Assembly (NCBI GenBank): GCA_011634665.1
Contig: WAEK01000010.1
Location: forward strand, 1,205,001-1,269,000
Length of the DNA stretch: 64,000 nucleotides
Reading direction: 5' to 3'
Source of the DNA: Mortierella sp. BCC40632
Lineage: Eukaryota > Mortierellomycota > Mortierellomycetes > Mortierellales > Mortierellaceae
In this document: piece after piece, positions 38,022-49,954 of the stretch
How positions within the stretch are numbered: position 1 is the stretch's first letter
How the letters are laid out: each line of letters begins with the position of its first letter
Translations under genes and position numbers: made by a program
Notes under the pieces: model-generated
Databases searched by the model: none
What the model was told of the DNA's origin: nothing
The model's input: only the letters and a program-made list of their open reading frames with translations

Positions 38022-38576
38022 ATGAAACTTCTTTCAGCAATCTTTATTTTGCCAGCTATTGTCAGTGCTGGTACATTTATTGGGTGCACGAAGCAACAAG
38101 AAACGGATATCGTTATCGCCGCCAACGATGCCCAGGTTTTCGCGCAAGAAAGCCTTGAATACCTTACGAAATACAATTCAGGAACCCCCCGCTATACCAC
38201 ATGGTTTGGCGCTTACACCCCTGAACGCCATTCTACTGTATTGGATCATTTCACTCGCTTTGCCAAGAGTGGCCTTGCAAACTTCACTTATGATTGTACT
38301 TGTACTGAGCCAGGCACATACGTCAACACCTATCCTGATGAGTTTGGGAAAATCCTTATTTGTGAATCCTTTTGGAAAGCTCCTGAAACTGGCACGGATA
38401 GCAAGGCAGGAAGTTTGATCTACGCTGCTAGTCAATTTACTGTCAATGGTGGATCTAGAGGCCATGCATATGGACAAGCCAATTGTAAAGAGCTTGCCAA
38501 ATCAGATCCTGACCTGGCAATCTTTAATTCAGATAGCCATGGGTACTTTGCAGAGGACAACCCACCTCTCGAATAG
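38022..38576 (+). CDS. Secreted M35-type metalloendopeptidase domain lacking the zinc site (pseudoenzyme)
   Basis: Intronless, 184 residues. The ATG at 38022 starts a clear signal peptide (MKLLSAIFILPAIVSA) and is preferred over the upstream non-ATG extension. The rest aligns end to end with the mature domain of peptidyl-Lys metalloendopeptidases: cysteines in IGCTK, YDCTC and LICESF, the segment TPRYTTWFGAY, then WKAPETGTDSKAGS and HGYFAEDNPPLE. In active enzymes a zinc-binding HExxH follows GTDS..AG. Here this position reads YAASQ (residues 134-138), and the Asp of the GTxDxxYG motif is Gly147. Both histidines, the glutamate and the aspartate are therefore lost. There is also no propeptide between signal and domain. 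The protein is probably secreted and folded but not proteolytic. A TATA box lies at 37673. Confidence 0.85.
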   Translation: MKLLSAIFILPAIVSAGTFIGCTKQQETDIVIAANDAQVFAQESLEYLTKYNSGTPRYTTWFGAYTPERHSTVLDHFTRFAKSGLANFTYDCTCTEPGTYVNTYPDEFGKILICESFWKAPETGTDSKAGSLIYAASQFTVNGGSRGHAYGQANCKELAKSDPDLAIFNSDSHGYFAEDNPPLE

Positions 38577-38608
38577 GAGACATCCTAAACACGAGAACCG
38601 TTTTGAAC

Positions 38609-38632
38609 AATAATAATAATAATAATAATAAA
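38609..38632. repeat. (AAT)n repeat in the 3' region
   Basis: About seven AAT units just downstream of the M35-like stop codon, followed by a poly-T run at about 38697-38720. The gene converges on the HECT ligase gene 381 bases away. Confidence 0.85.
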
Positions 38633-38957
38633 AAATTGACAGCAAAAATAAATACTGAGCCAGCGGAAGGAGCCAGTAGGAGAAGGATTGCAACCTTTTT
38701 TTTTTTTTTTTTTTTTTTTTTGTTGATACTCTGTGTGATGGGGAGAGAGGGCTATCCTTTGTCCAATAAAAGTGACAACTGTTTCTTTGTCTTTGATTGA
38801 CCCACTCCCTCTACCTCTGTCTAGTGCAAAATCAAAGAGCATTACCACATTGCCACAAACATCGATCACTGGTATGGAGTAAAAGAAGTAATGATAAAGG
38901 AAGAAGAAAAAAAGACTACATCCTTTCAATTTCTACACTTTAGCACCTTTTCTTTTT

Positions 38958-41900
38958 TTATGACAGCTCAAAGCCTGTGTTGGACATGATTGCGTAACGG
39001 AGCTTCTCCTTGAGAATCGACTTGGATGTGAATGGCGGTAGCTTCAGTAGATTGAAACAAGTGGAGCTACCGACCGATCAAGAAAAAGAAAGCATCTCGT
39101 TAGGGCTTTGAACAATAAATAAATAAATTAGAGAGAGAGAGAGAGAGAGAGAAAACCTTGGGAAACTCACCTGGTAGGCAGACGGGCCTTCTTTCCGGCG
39201 CTATCACTTCCAGAGCTTCCAGAACCTCCAAGAACTCCTCCAAAGAATGACTTGACAACTCCCAAGGTGGCAGGGGTACCATGTTCATCAGTCGTAAGCG
39301 AGAATCTTGAAGGAGAGCCTGTTGAGCCCGAGCCACGCCCTAGGGATGTCAGGGAAGAACTAGACGACGAGGACGAAAGGGCCGAAGAAGACGAACCTGT
39401 TCGAGTGGCTGATCTGCCTGTAGTTGGTGAATTAGCAGCATTGCTATTGGAACTACTATTGGATCCACTGGTTCCAAAGGCTGAACGCAATCTGGATCCA
39501 AAGCTGCTACTGCTACCACTTCTCCCGGGTGTTGATGGACTGTTGCCCGAGCTATTGGATCCCGATGCATTCTGAGATCTTGATGGTGTATTCATATCAC
39601 CTGCTGGAGAGCCTGCCATGGCTGTTGATGCGTGAGATCCACTGGAAGGGCTATGGTCCGTGACAGTAGGATTGAGGACCAACCGAATTGAGAATGGCGG
39701 GTAAAGATGCTTGAAACCACCCAGTGGAGGCTATACCATTGGTCACACGCCGCAAAAGAATATTAGTTATCAAAGGACTATAGTCGTCAACAAATACTCA
39801 CTCCTCCTCCCCTCCCCTTCTTTTCATCGCGTCGATAGACTTTTAACATACCTTGGAGCAGCTGGTAACGAACTTTAGGAATGCTCGCTTTTCCTCAGAG
39901 TTGAACTCGTTTAGCACCGCCCACAAGTTTCGAATCACTGGGTGCTGGTCAAAGTAGCCATTCTGGTAATCTGTGTGAGCCCGTAGGTCTTGTACATCTA
40001 CACCAGTAAGAGAAGGTAGAGAGGGAGAGGGAGAGAGAGCGTAGTAGAATGAGCAAACTAGAACACGCTTTGTGGCCCAGGGCAGATTAAGAAAAATAGC
40101 ATACCAAAGTCAACATTGTCACCAGCCATAACGCGATGGAGCTCCTGAGGAGAAAATATTGAGATCCAAGGCAAGGGAATGATTGATCGGAATCTAGAGT
40201 CAACAAGAGGAAAGAAAGGCTTCAAATGAGACAGACATTTCTTGTTTCTACCTTTTGTATGTCCCCCCCCTCCCAAAAAAGCTCACTGATGCTTACCCGT
40301 CAATGAATGCGACCGACTGGTCCTGGATCTGCCTATTCAGCCGATAGTCCGATACCTTAAAAATATAGTTGATCCTGTTATCCCTCGTCACTGCCACGTC
40401 CTTCCCACCTTGCATTAGGTCAATGATCCGATGCTGTCCAAAGACTTCCTCGTCCAGCGAGAACGTCAGACCCAGGTCCTCGACATCACCCTCATATTTT
40501 TTCAAAAACATCAAATTTTTGAACACTTGCTCATCAAACGATCGCATCTCGTCCAGGAACACGGTTCGTCCAAGGATCTTGCTTAAAAAAAAGTTGGCAA
40601 ACTTGACCTCTACCAACAGCCCTTCATACATGGCCTTGCCCAGCATCTTGCCAAACAGCCGGTACAACTCAAGCCCCGTCTGGGGATGGGTATAGTGTGA
40701 CGTGGGTGAAGGGTAGACCATATTCATGGACTCAGTCGTGGTGATAAAGAGATTCAGATTAGGCGAGAATCCTGCCTCCATAAAACTTTCCATAAACTCT
40801 TTAAACGGTCCTCCTTGGTCGATACCAGCCTCCTCTGCTCCTACTTCATTCACAAACTTGACTCGAATTGTATTCTTCCAACCACTGGCAGAGAGTTGAC
40901 CCAAGTTTTGGTACCCATCTTCCAGTATATATCCACGTCGAACTCGTACCATCACAGACTGATGGAGATCTGGTCGGATCAGTGCTCGGTTTTGGGTCCT
41001 CTGAGCTTTTTCTTCCTTGATGAAATCTCGGAAAATCTCCAGTCTTGCACTGAATGGGATCACATGAGACATGGTCTCTAGGATCTGCAGTGCGGTTCGG
41101 TCCTTTTGGCCGACTTTTTGAATAAATTCCTTTGGAGTCGCGTATTGAGGGGGTGATTTCAAGCTGCTAAAGGAAAAGAGGCCACGGCCCTTGGTTCCTT
41201 TGGAAGTGGACGATGATGTGGCATTGGTTCGGTTGCCGTTATTGTTGCTTGAGAGTGTCAGTGAAGCCAAGAGTTGAAGTGGTGACTGGAAGACACTCTT
41301 GGTTGGATGAATCAAGAGCCAGTGATTTGGCGGGCAAAATGTCCTTCTGCAATCTCGTTCGTAGAGTTGGAGGAGAACCTGTCGTGCATGGTAAAAGATG
41401 GGTGGGAGTGGCGGAGTGATTGTCACCACATTCACCGCGGCCTCGGAAGGAGGTTTCTGCCCTGCTCCTGCCCTTTGGGCATCTGAATCTTTCGATCCTT
41501 GTTCGACAATGATTTCTTCTTGGTTACTCAGAACTGAGAAGCAGAATTGGTTCAAGAAACCCGACATAAAGACCAACTCGGAGAGCTCCCATGGCTTTTG
41601 TTGCTCATACATATCATCATCATCCAAAGTTCTGTTGGAGAGTGATGGGAAGAATTCAATTAGTATTAAAGCGATGTCAGATGCCAGAGAAAAAAGAAAA
41701 GGCAATACCAATATACAGCCCAATCTCCAGACGACCTACATAAAAAACCTGGCACAGCACTCGCAAAAGATCTGCAAGATGGCTATCAGGGGTTCTTGCT
41801 CAAGTCCATTCTTGCCATAGCCCACTGCAGCCTCGAGATAGATTTGCATTTTGCCCTTTGGTCCCAAGGTCGACATGAATCTCCAGAGCTGGACCAAGAA

Positions 41901-43886
41901 CGACGGCAGGTACATAAGGGTTACGAGGATCTTTGTCTTTTGAGTTTCGAATGACTTCATTAAAATACTGTAGAAGAAGCATGCCTGCTGTACTTCGATT
42001 GCCATGAGTGCTCCCTGGGGATCGTGTGCACCGCTGCCACCACTACTCTTGCTCTCCGGGTTGGAAAGGATTCGATTGTGGTGACTTGTTGGTATGGAAG
42101 TTTTGTCCGCAGCTTGGGAAAGAGCGGAGGAAAGTCCTTCTTGCGAAGTATATGCTTCCGCTCCGGCATTGGCGACAGGTAGTGAAAGTTGGAGCAGATT
42201 ATTAAATGTTCCGAGAGCGAAATCGCGACTCCATAGGTACTCGAGTTGTTGCAGGATCAGCTTGACTTGGAGAGACGAAAGCTGCTGATCTTTGTGAGCG
42301 CTGCTGGTCCAAGAAAATACAGGATGATATTGTCGAAACTCTGTTGTTTGTGTACTCGAAGAGAACTGCTGACATCGGGTCAAGAGTACTACCACAACCT
42401 CGACAAGTCGGTTCTTCAGTTCCCTTGCCGACTGTTCCGCGTTCTTTGCGAGATGGATTCGATAGAGCTGGATCAAGTTTCCGAGCAAAGAGAGAGTTCC
42501 ATTCAGGGTCATGGATGAGAGGATAAACTGCTGATGGCGAGCGTCCATGATGGCTTCCAGTACATCACGAAGAACGTTGTGTTTCCATGCAAGCTGTATA
42601 CAAATATCATCCAGGCATTCAACAAATAGAGGGATAGCCAGAATGTTGCATGTGATACCAACGATGGTCGAGTCATCACTGTAGAGATTGATGAGGTTAT
42701 CTTTGTTCTGTCGATTGGTCTTTGCTCTTGCGTCGCTGCTCTCCGAGGCTTTGTCCTGAATATCCTTGTCAACAGACTGGAAGAGTACACAGCACCGCCA
42801 AATGGCTGTGGTCCATAGTGCCAGTGACTTGAGCTTGGCGCTCTCTAGGGATGTGAGTGATGTTCTCCGCTGACGATCCTGAAGTTGGGCTAATACCTCG
42901 ACTCTCAATCGAACCCCTGTCCGGATGTCTTTGTAGAACTGTCCACTATTAAGGACCTTGTTCACAATGATCGACCCTCTCTCAGACATATGTGTCCTCA
43001 CTGTCACAGCCACAGTGTCTGGCAGTCGATAGGTACCAAGATCCACAAATGCCATTAGGAACCGAAGCTCTGGCCCTGAGAGATAGAGCTGCGCCTCCTC
43101 TACAGGTTTAGTTCCTGTCCTCTTTGGTGAAGCCAGTGCTTTTTTGCTGTCCACGCCTTTTGCAGGAGAGTTGGTGTCTATGACTTCACCGACAATGGTC
43201 TTAATGCATAGTCGGATGAGGCGCAGAATGGTTACTGACGCAATGTTCGAGCAGCGTGCATGAAGGAGCACCATTTGAAATGGAACTTGAATGGTTGGCT
43301 TTGCGGTGGGGGTATCTGATGAAGCACCGAGCTCTGGTGACACACCAGCTTCTGACTCTAGTCCTTTTGAATTGGATTGAGCTGATAAAGGTGACGAAAG
43401 AGTACGACTCATACCCGTCTGCCGTGCTGGTGAGTCGGGCGGTGAAATTGATGTGGAGTGGGTCGCAGAGAGTGCCGAGCTTGCTGGCAACAAACTACTA
43501 TGGATCTCGGCTGGAGTAAGTACAGTCTTGGAGAGGAGCATCCTACAGAGAAGTGCGAGGCGTTTTCCATCTAGCGGATCCGAGTGAGGATCGCAGAATC
43601 GCAATAGTAAAAAGGCCAGCTTTAGATTTCGAACTAGACCCTCTGCAGGTGGGGTACCCTGAGGAACCGGCTCAACGGCTAATGTATCCCAGTCGAGACG
43701 CTGTCGACCATTAGATGCATTCCTAGACTGGACGCGTTTCCAGTAAGCTTGGATTTTGCGAGCTGCCTTCTCTTGTAGAGCATCTTGTTGTTCCTTTTGC
43801 TTTTGTCCGCTTCGAGCAAGCCGCTCAGCTTTGGCCTGAGCAAGAAGGGCCTCTCTTTTGTCAGCTCCTGGGCGAAGCGGAAACAT
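38958..43886 (-). CDS. HUL5: HECT E3 ubiquitin ligase, UBE3C/Hul5 type
   Basis: Six exons, 5' to 3': 43886-41749, 41631-40297, 40193-40105, 39997-39852, 39730-39171, 39066-38958; 1,458 residues. The N-terminus is basic with an IQ-like motif ([16 protein letters not shown]), as in UBE3C/Hul5. A long helical region leads into the HECT domain from about residue 920 ([13 protein letters not shown], then [12 protein letters not shown] and DNVDFG). The catalytic cysteine is Cys1426 in [13 protein letters not shown], and the C-terminus GFELS is the usual HECT end. Hul5-type ligases extend ubiquitin chains at the proteasome and act on misfolded proteins. Unusual is a Ser/Gly-rich insertion of about 160 residues (about 1255-1417) in the C-lobe between FSIRLV and ARLPT, coded by exon 5 without a stop. 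Intron 1 has a weak donor (GTTTTT), but phases agree throughout. It is divergent from the DUF1749 gene. Confidence 0.9.
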
Positions 43887-44222
43887 TTAATGGGGACGAA
43901 AGAATGAGCGATGACCTGAGGCCAAGAGTTTGATAGACACAAGGGGAATTCGACTAGGGAGCGCGGCTGAATGGATGTGATGGAGATGGTTTGGGAGAAG
44001 AAGAATGTCTAAAAAAGGGCGGAGCATGCTTTCCTCCAAAAATGAACTTTTTCAGTTAGACAGGTCCACTAGTGTGTCGAATGGAGAGGTCGTCCCTAGC
44101 ATGTGATGACTGACATACCATCTGACCGGAGTCTTGAGGAGAAACAAGTGAATCTCTTTTTGCTCTTTCAGTTCCTTCATCTCCTCAGGACCCTTTCAAC
44201 GATCATCATATAGAAAGTCGCC
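43887..44222. promoter_or_regulatory. Divergent promoter region of HUL5 and the DUF1749 gene
   Basis: 336 bases separate the two start codons, so both promoters must lie here or overlap into the genes. No clear TATA box is visible. Confidence 0.5.
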
Positions 44223-45313
44223 ATGATTAGTCTTCAAGGAACACTCTCCGTCTACAATCCACAAACGCGCTTGACAATGTTCGAGTCGGGACCAGAGAAT
44301 TCGACAAGCTCCGTTGTCTTTATCGCAGGTCTCTTGGATGGATACCACGCACTCCCATATCTACCCATGCTTGGCAAAGCACTAGCTGACCACCTGGGGT
44401 TTTCTCTTATCCAGGTTATGCTTTCAAGCAGTCATATGGGATATGGTATTTCATCTCTACAGGAAGATGTTCGTGAGCTTGACACACTCTTTACCTTCTT
44501 GAGAGAAGAGAGAGGAAAATCCCGACTGTTCATCATTGGTCACTCCACTGGTTGCCAGGATGCTATATCTTATGCTATTCATGGACTTCATCGCTCTGCA
44601 ATCCATGGATTGGTGTTGCAGGGGCCTGTCTCAGACAGAGAATTCATGGCATCATCGATGGATATGTATGACAAGTATCTTCGACTGGCACAAAGAATGA
44701 TTAATGATGGCAAGGTATACCACAATGCCCCTTTTTTTACCTATTGAAGGAACATTCAAGTGTTGTTGGACGAACCTTAAACATCGCGCTTCCCAACTAA
44801 ATCATGAATAGGGACAAGAGCTGATGGTAAGGGAGGTGGATGTTGCTCCAGTCACAGCATGCCGATTCAATTCGCTGGCTTCCGTCGGGTATGTAAACAC
44901 TTGGAGTCCTTCTTGTATGCACTCTATACCTCCTTACGACACCTCTACTAAAGCTTCTCTTCTGCCTTTGACGCAACAGTGGAGACGACGACATGTTTAG
45001 TTCAGACATTCCATTTGAAAAGATGCAAGGTCTGTTTGGACAGGTCTGGACACCTCTTATTTTTGTGCACTCTGGACGGGACGAGTACATCCCTGGCCAT
45101 GTTGACAAAACTCAACTCGCTGAAAAACTCACTGCTGCGAGCCCAAGTTCAATGGGTAGTGTCATTCTACCAAACGCAGATCATGCTATTTCCGACAGCG
45201 TCTCGCAGTCCCAGTTCTGTGAGGCTGTCATTCAGTTTATCAAACAAGTGCTTTATAAGCTTGATCAGTTTGAGCGTGCTCAAGAACAATCCTTTAACAA
45301 CATGACACTATAG
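44223..45313 (+). CDS. DUF1749 alpha/beta hydrolase
   Basis: Three exons: 44223-44714, 44812-44888, 44980-45313; 300 residues. The fold is that of the DUF1749/UPF0613 family: an early strand VVFIAGLLDG, the SSSHMGYGISSLQEDVREL segment, and a nucleophile elbow GHSTGCQD with Ser108 as likely nucleophile. LVLQGPVSDRE follows, then a late HSGRDEYIP segment (acid) and LPNADHAIS (histidine). The triad suggests an esterase or lipase-like enzyme, and some family members are annotated as siderophore esterases or dolichol-related, but the substrate is unknown here. There is no signal peptide. Its stop codon is only 49 bases from that of convergent TSR3. Confidence 0.85.
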
Positions 45314-45362
45314 ACTTGGGCACTGGAGAGCAGGGAATGTACATGGCCGATTAGATAGTCTA

Positions 45363-47002
45363 TTAGATGCGTGTCCTTCTCATAGAGTTTGAAATGGACT
45401 CTTCATCACTGTTTTCTTCTTCCTCGTCCTCATCCTCGTCGCTGTTCCCTCTTTTACGTTCTTTGTCGTCATTGCTGTCTTCTTCGTCTTCGTCATCTTC
45501 ATCCTCATCGGTCTCTTCATCACTGCCTTCTTCGTCATCGTCATCGTCGCCGAATGTCATCATTGATCGGTTGGTGTTACGGAACAAGAGATCGTCATCG
45601 CTTCCTTCATTATGGCGCTCCTCCTGTTCTTTTTCGATCATGGCAAGGTATTCATTCTGGGCTTCGATGATTGACTTGGAGTCTGTGCACTTGGAATATC
45701 GACTAAAAAGCTCACTACCAGATTGGTTGATGGCCATATTGAACAAATATGAGTCATTAGAAAACAACTAAAGCAGATCGTATTTGCTCCGCATGTAAAG
45801 AAGCCACCTGTCTAGCCAGACAATTGTTCTCGTTTTCGGTTTGGTAACAGACTTCCTCAAAACCAAAGGTTTCGCATCTCGTCCTGTGAACTTACGCATT
45901 GACTTTCTTGAAAGCGTGGCCCCACTTGAACTTGGACATGAGTTCATCACCATGCTCATCAAAACCAGTGATATAGAAGCATGCTGCCAGTGCCTCGACA
46001 CAATTCAGCTTCCATGGCTTTCCGTAGTTGACAGGGTTTGTTGCAATCAAGTATGGTACTATTGAGGTGGAAAGAAGGAGAAGGTTACAAAGGGCATTTT
46101 TTTTATGAATGGCCGCACCAAAATTGGGCGAAAGGATTTGAATACAATCCTTGTTACTGTAAAGAGGAGAGACTCTTCAACTTACAGAGGCGGTCATGTC
46201 CAGCACGGAGTCTTGTGAAAGGAACATCGCCCAGTTTTGCCCATGAACAATCGACGACAGCTAGGCCATGCTCCCGAACAATTTCACGATCATCTGGCGA
46301 GACGGCCTGTTGTCCATTTGGTCTAGTTTTGTCGACAGGTCAATTCATGGATATTATAGAGTCAGCGGGAGTAAAGTGAAATGCCTGATCCAAGTTTCGT
46401 TGGAGAACTGGGCTGTAACTCACGTCATGCAGACTCCTCGGAACCGCTGATTCACTTTGAGAATATCAACATAGCCTAGGCGAGAAAGCTTCTTTCCAGA
46501 GCAGCGTTTAGGATCGCAGTGCTCAAAGTCCCACATTCCTAGTGGCATGGGGATGTTGCTCCTAATACGCTCTAGAATTTCAAAACAAGGTACATGCGTG
46601 CGATGAGTCGGTGCTGCAGCCTGCCTACGGTGCAAAGTCCACCAATTTAACAAACGTACCTCCACTTTCATCGTCGCGGATCATGTCCTGAGCAGTCTCG
46701 GCGCCTGGGTCTCTGTTAAATTCAACATGGATCGTATAGGCACTGGTGAATATTTGGCACTTTCATACAGTAACTGCCTGTAACATCTAATAGACAACAA
46801 GCTACTAAAGGCTCGTTTCTTCCCGTCCTTTTGAAAGTAAAGAGTGAACAAGCAAATACCTGTCCCTATGATGATTCGTATTTGTCTTTGCTCCTCGACC
46901 GCCTCTGGTACCACCACGTCCTCTACCCCTTCCTCCTCCATGTCCACGCCCTCCTCCTCCTCCTCCTCCTCCTCCTCTTCCTTGTCTGTCGTTCTTGCCC
47001 AT
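45363..47002 (-). CDS. TSR3: 18S rRNA aminocarboxypropyltransferase Tsr3
   Basis: Six exons, 5' to 3': 47002-46860, 46742-46660, 46571-46424, 46322-46186, 46058-45896, 45714-45363; 341 residues. A Gly/Arg-rich N-terminus (RGGGGGGGGGRGHGGGRGRG) precedes the conserved core: MWDFEHCDPKRCSGKKLSRL, then PNGQQAVSPDDREIV and VDCSWAKLGDVPF. These are followed by NPVNYGKPWKLNCVEALAAC, KFKWGHAFKKVNA and LFSRYSKCTDS. The tail is highly acidic (Asp/Glu/Ser). Tsr3 adds the aminocarboxypropyl group of S-adenosylmethionine to the hypermodified uridine of 18S rRNA late in 40S maturation in the cytoplasm. The ATG at 47002 is the first in the frame. The gene is divergent from IMP4, which acts earlier in the same pathway. 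Confidence 0.93.
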
Positions 47003-47181
47003 GTCGGTGAATTCTTCAGTGAGAGAGGGGTTGGTCAATGTGTTGATGAGCGAGCGAGGAGTTCAAAATTGTCTCCCTCAGATGCCAGTCACGGTGTTTT
47101 TTTTTTTTTTTTTTTTTTTTTAGTAGCTTGCCCTGTTTTGAGCTCAGTCTCATTTCTCATCAACACGCATCAGCATTCATC
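47003..47181. promoter_or_regulatory. Divergent promoter shared by TSR3 and IMP4
   Basis: Only 179 bases lie between the start codons of two small-subunit ribosome biogenesis genes. The central feature is a 25-base poly-T tract (47097-47121), a likely nucleosome-excluding poly(dA:dT) element that could serve both directions. Confidence 0.65.
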
Positions 47182-48687
47182 ATGGTAACAGCGCAGGAGA
47201 GAAGGAAGAGCTCTATTGGAGCGTGCAATGGATGGCACACTAGGCAATCCCATTTCCCTAACATTTCACTTGGTATGACTGGACTCTAAATTAGATTCGC
47301 CGCCAAACTCGTCTCCGTCGTGAATACCTCTACAGAAAGTCTCTCGAAGGGAAAGATAGACAGATCTTTGAGAGAAAGCAGGCTATCAAAGAAGCAATCG
47401 CCTGTAAGTTTCCAACCACACCTCTGAGTACCGTCATGCGTGCCCACCGAGGATTCTTCTCTAACCTCTTATCTTGGATAATCTTTACCATAGCTGGAAA
47501 GCCCGTTCCTACCGAACTGCAGAACGAGAGTGCTTCATTCACAAAGGATCTTCAGTATGACGAAGCACAGCAAGGTATTGCCATGAGATATTCACTACAC
47601 AAGCATTTCTCAGTCATGACCGCAGTCTGTGTCACACTTGTAAACTCTTGGACTTAACCATGGACCATAACTCAACCTTGCCTGGATTACATTACATAGC
47701 CCCAACGACCCATATCGATGATGAATATGCGTATGCAGGAGTCTACGACCCCAAGGTCCTAGTCACCACCTCTCGTGACCCCAGCAGCCGACTTCAGCAG
47801 TTTGCAAAGGAGATGCGACTTGTCTTCCCAAACTCTCAGAGGATCAACCGTGGTGGACACGTTATGCAGGAGATTGTTGATGCCTGCCGTGCCAACGAAG
47901 TTACAGATTTGATCATCCTACACGAGCACCGTGGCGAGCCAGGTAACGAGTCTACTGTGCTTTCTAAACGAATTACTCTACATATTGTGTTCTATGGCAC
48001 TTTCAGAGATATGAGGGAACATGTCCAGACTTTACTGACCAATGTCGCTATCGATTGTATTAATTGCTTCGTTTCATGCAATGCACAATGGCTCTTTGCA
48101 CTTTACTTTTCCTCGACGACTACAACTACGACTTCTAGATGGCATGATCATCTCTCACTTCCCACATGGTCCCACTGCATTCTTCACCCTCAACAACGTG
48201 GTTCTTCGTCATGATATCAAGGACCATGGAACGGTTTCAGAGGCCTACCCACATCTGATCCTCAACAACTTTACCTCCAAACTCGGAAGACGCACAGCTG
48301 ACATCTTGAAGTACCTGTTCCCAGTTCCCAAGGAAGACTCTAAGCGTGTGATGACCTTTTCCAACGACAATGACTTTATTTCGTTCAGACACCATGTCTT
48401 TGTAAAGACTAGTCACAAGGATGTACAGTTGGCTGAGGTTGGACCTCGTTTCGAGATGAGGCGTAAGTATAATATGTACCTGCTAGGGAAAAGTAGAACG
48501 GAACCATTGACCACAAAACTGATCAAGGACTAACAACTGTGTTGCTGCCTTTTCTCACTTTTTATCCTCCTCATCCTCAAATACAGTCTTCCAGATCAAG
48601 GCAGGAACTGTCGAGCTGTCAGATGCAGACACCGAATGGGTCCTGCGCCCATACCAAAACACTGCCAAGAAGAGAACTCAGCTCTAA
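47182..48687 (+). CDS. IMP4: U3 snoRNP protein Imp4 (Brix domain)
   Basis: Six coding exons: 47182-47184, 47295-47403, 47494-47574, 47700-47942, 48139-48462, 48587-48687; 286 residues. The first coding exon is only the ATG, followed directly by a GTAACA donor. The next exon supplies [19 protein letters not shown], the normal Imp4 start. The core has [35 protein letters not shown] and [14 protein letters not shown]. These are followed by [33 protein letters not shown] and [12 protein letters not shown]. It ends [17 protein letters not shown]. Imp4 is part of the Mpp10 complex of the small-subunit processome in the nucleolus, needed for early 35S pre-rRNA cleavages. Length and ends match the family, and all phases agree. 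Confidence 0.93.
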
Positions 48688-48962
48688 TAGAATCCCCAAT
48701 GCACCAGAAATGGTGGTGGCTCGTCAACGGCGCAGTGAGCTCTGGAAAAAAAAAAGAGTCTCCTCTCTCTACTTTTCCTGTTTTTTGTCTCAAGATTGCT
48801 TCATGGTCAAGCTGCTTCCTGCTATTTTCTCAGCATTGATTCTGTTCAAAAGACCTGGATATTCCCTTTCTCCCCCTGGCTGTCTACTCCCAACTCGTTT
48901 CCTCATCCACATAATTGTACCATAAAGCACAAGCATTGACTATTTGTCCTCGATGATACGTG

Positions 48963-49002
<40 letters not shown>

Positions 49003-49916
49003 GTGTTGAAGTCATTTGGTTCAGAGGATTTGGAGTGCCGGACCTGATACCATCGATGTGGTTAGCTCGATGAGTACAAGTCAAGGAAACTTGGAATCCC
49101 TGTCTATATTGCTCTGTTTAAACTAGGATGATGGTTTATCTTCAGGTACTTGTCCTTACGAGAGACTCTTGTTTGCTGGTGGTAGACATCTGCGCAGTAA
49201 AGAAGCATCTTGGCAATGGAACAATCATGGCGATCCCTGCCTTCGGAATGAGTTCATTCTAGTGTTTACAGATGCATGATGCTGATGAAGCTGAGACCAA
49301 GAGTTTAACAAACAATCCGAAGAGAAAAGGACCCTTTGGCCAAACCTACGGCGCGCACTCTTTCTTGGTTCAATTGCAGCCCCTATTTGTTCCTGTCTAG
49401 TCTACCACGGACTTGGGGTCAGAGAGCTGTCTGTCAGTGCCTCGCTCACTTTGACCCTTCATGAGCTCACACAATCAAGGACGCGTCCACTTGCTTACTC
49501 CTCTCTCTCTCTCTCTCTCTCCCCGCCAAGTGGCGATGAATCAGAGACTGACCCTGTCCAGTGAGAATAAGCATGCAAGGCAGTGGCGGGTGGCGATTCA
49601 GAATACATGCGTGCGAATACAGTTCAGTCCAGTCCTCCCTTGACACAGCACAAGGTAAGCCCGACCGAACCAACGACATCGGAGCAATCGGGGACAGGCT
49701 CTCTCTTTCTCTCTCTGTGGCTCAATCACCCAACACTGCACACGCCATCCTCGCAGGAAAGAAAGGAGGAATAACAAAGCACTAGAGCAAAAACAGTAAG
49801 TGTTGTCCGAGACTTAAGGTTCACAGAATCGATTGTCCCTCTCTCGTCTCTCGTCTGTCGTCTCTTCGGACAAACCTACCATGAGTCGGGGGCACCCCAC
49901 GCTTTTGTTCCCTGCC

Positions 49917-49954
<38 letters not shown>

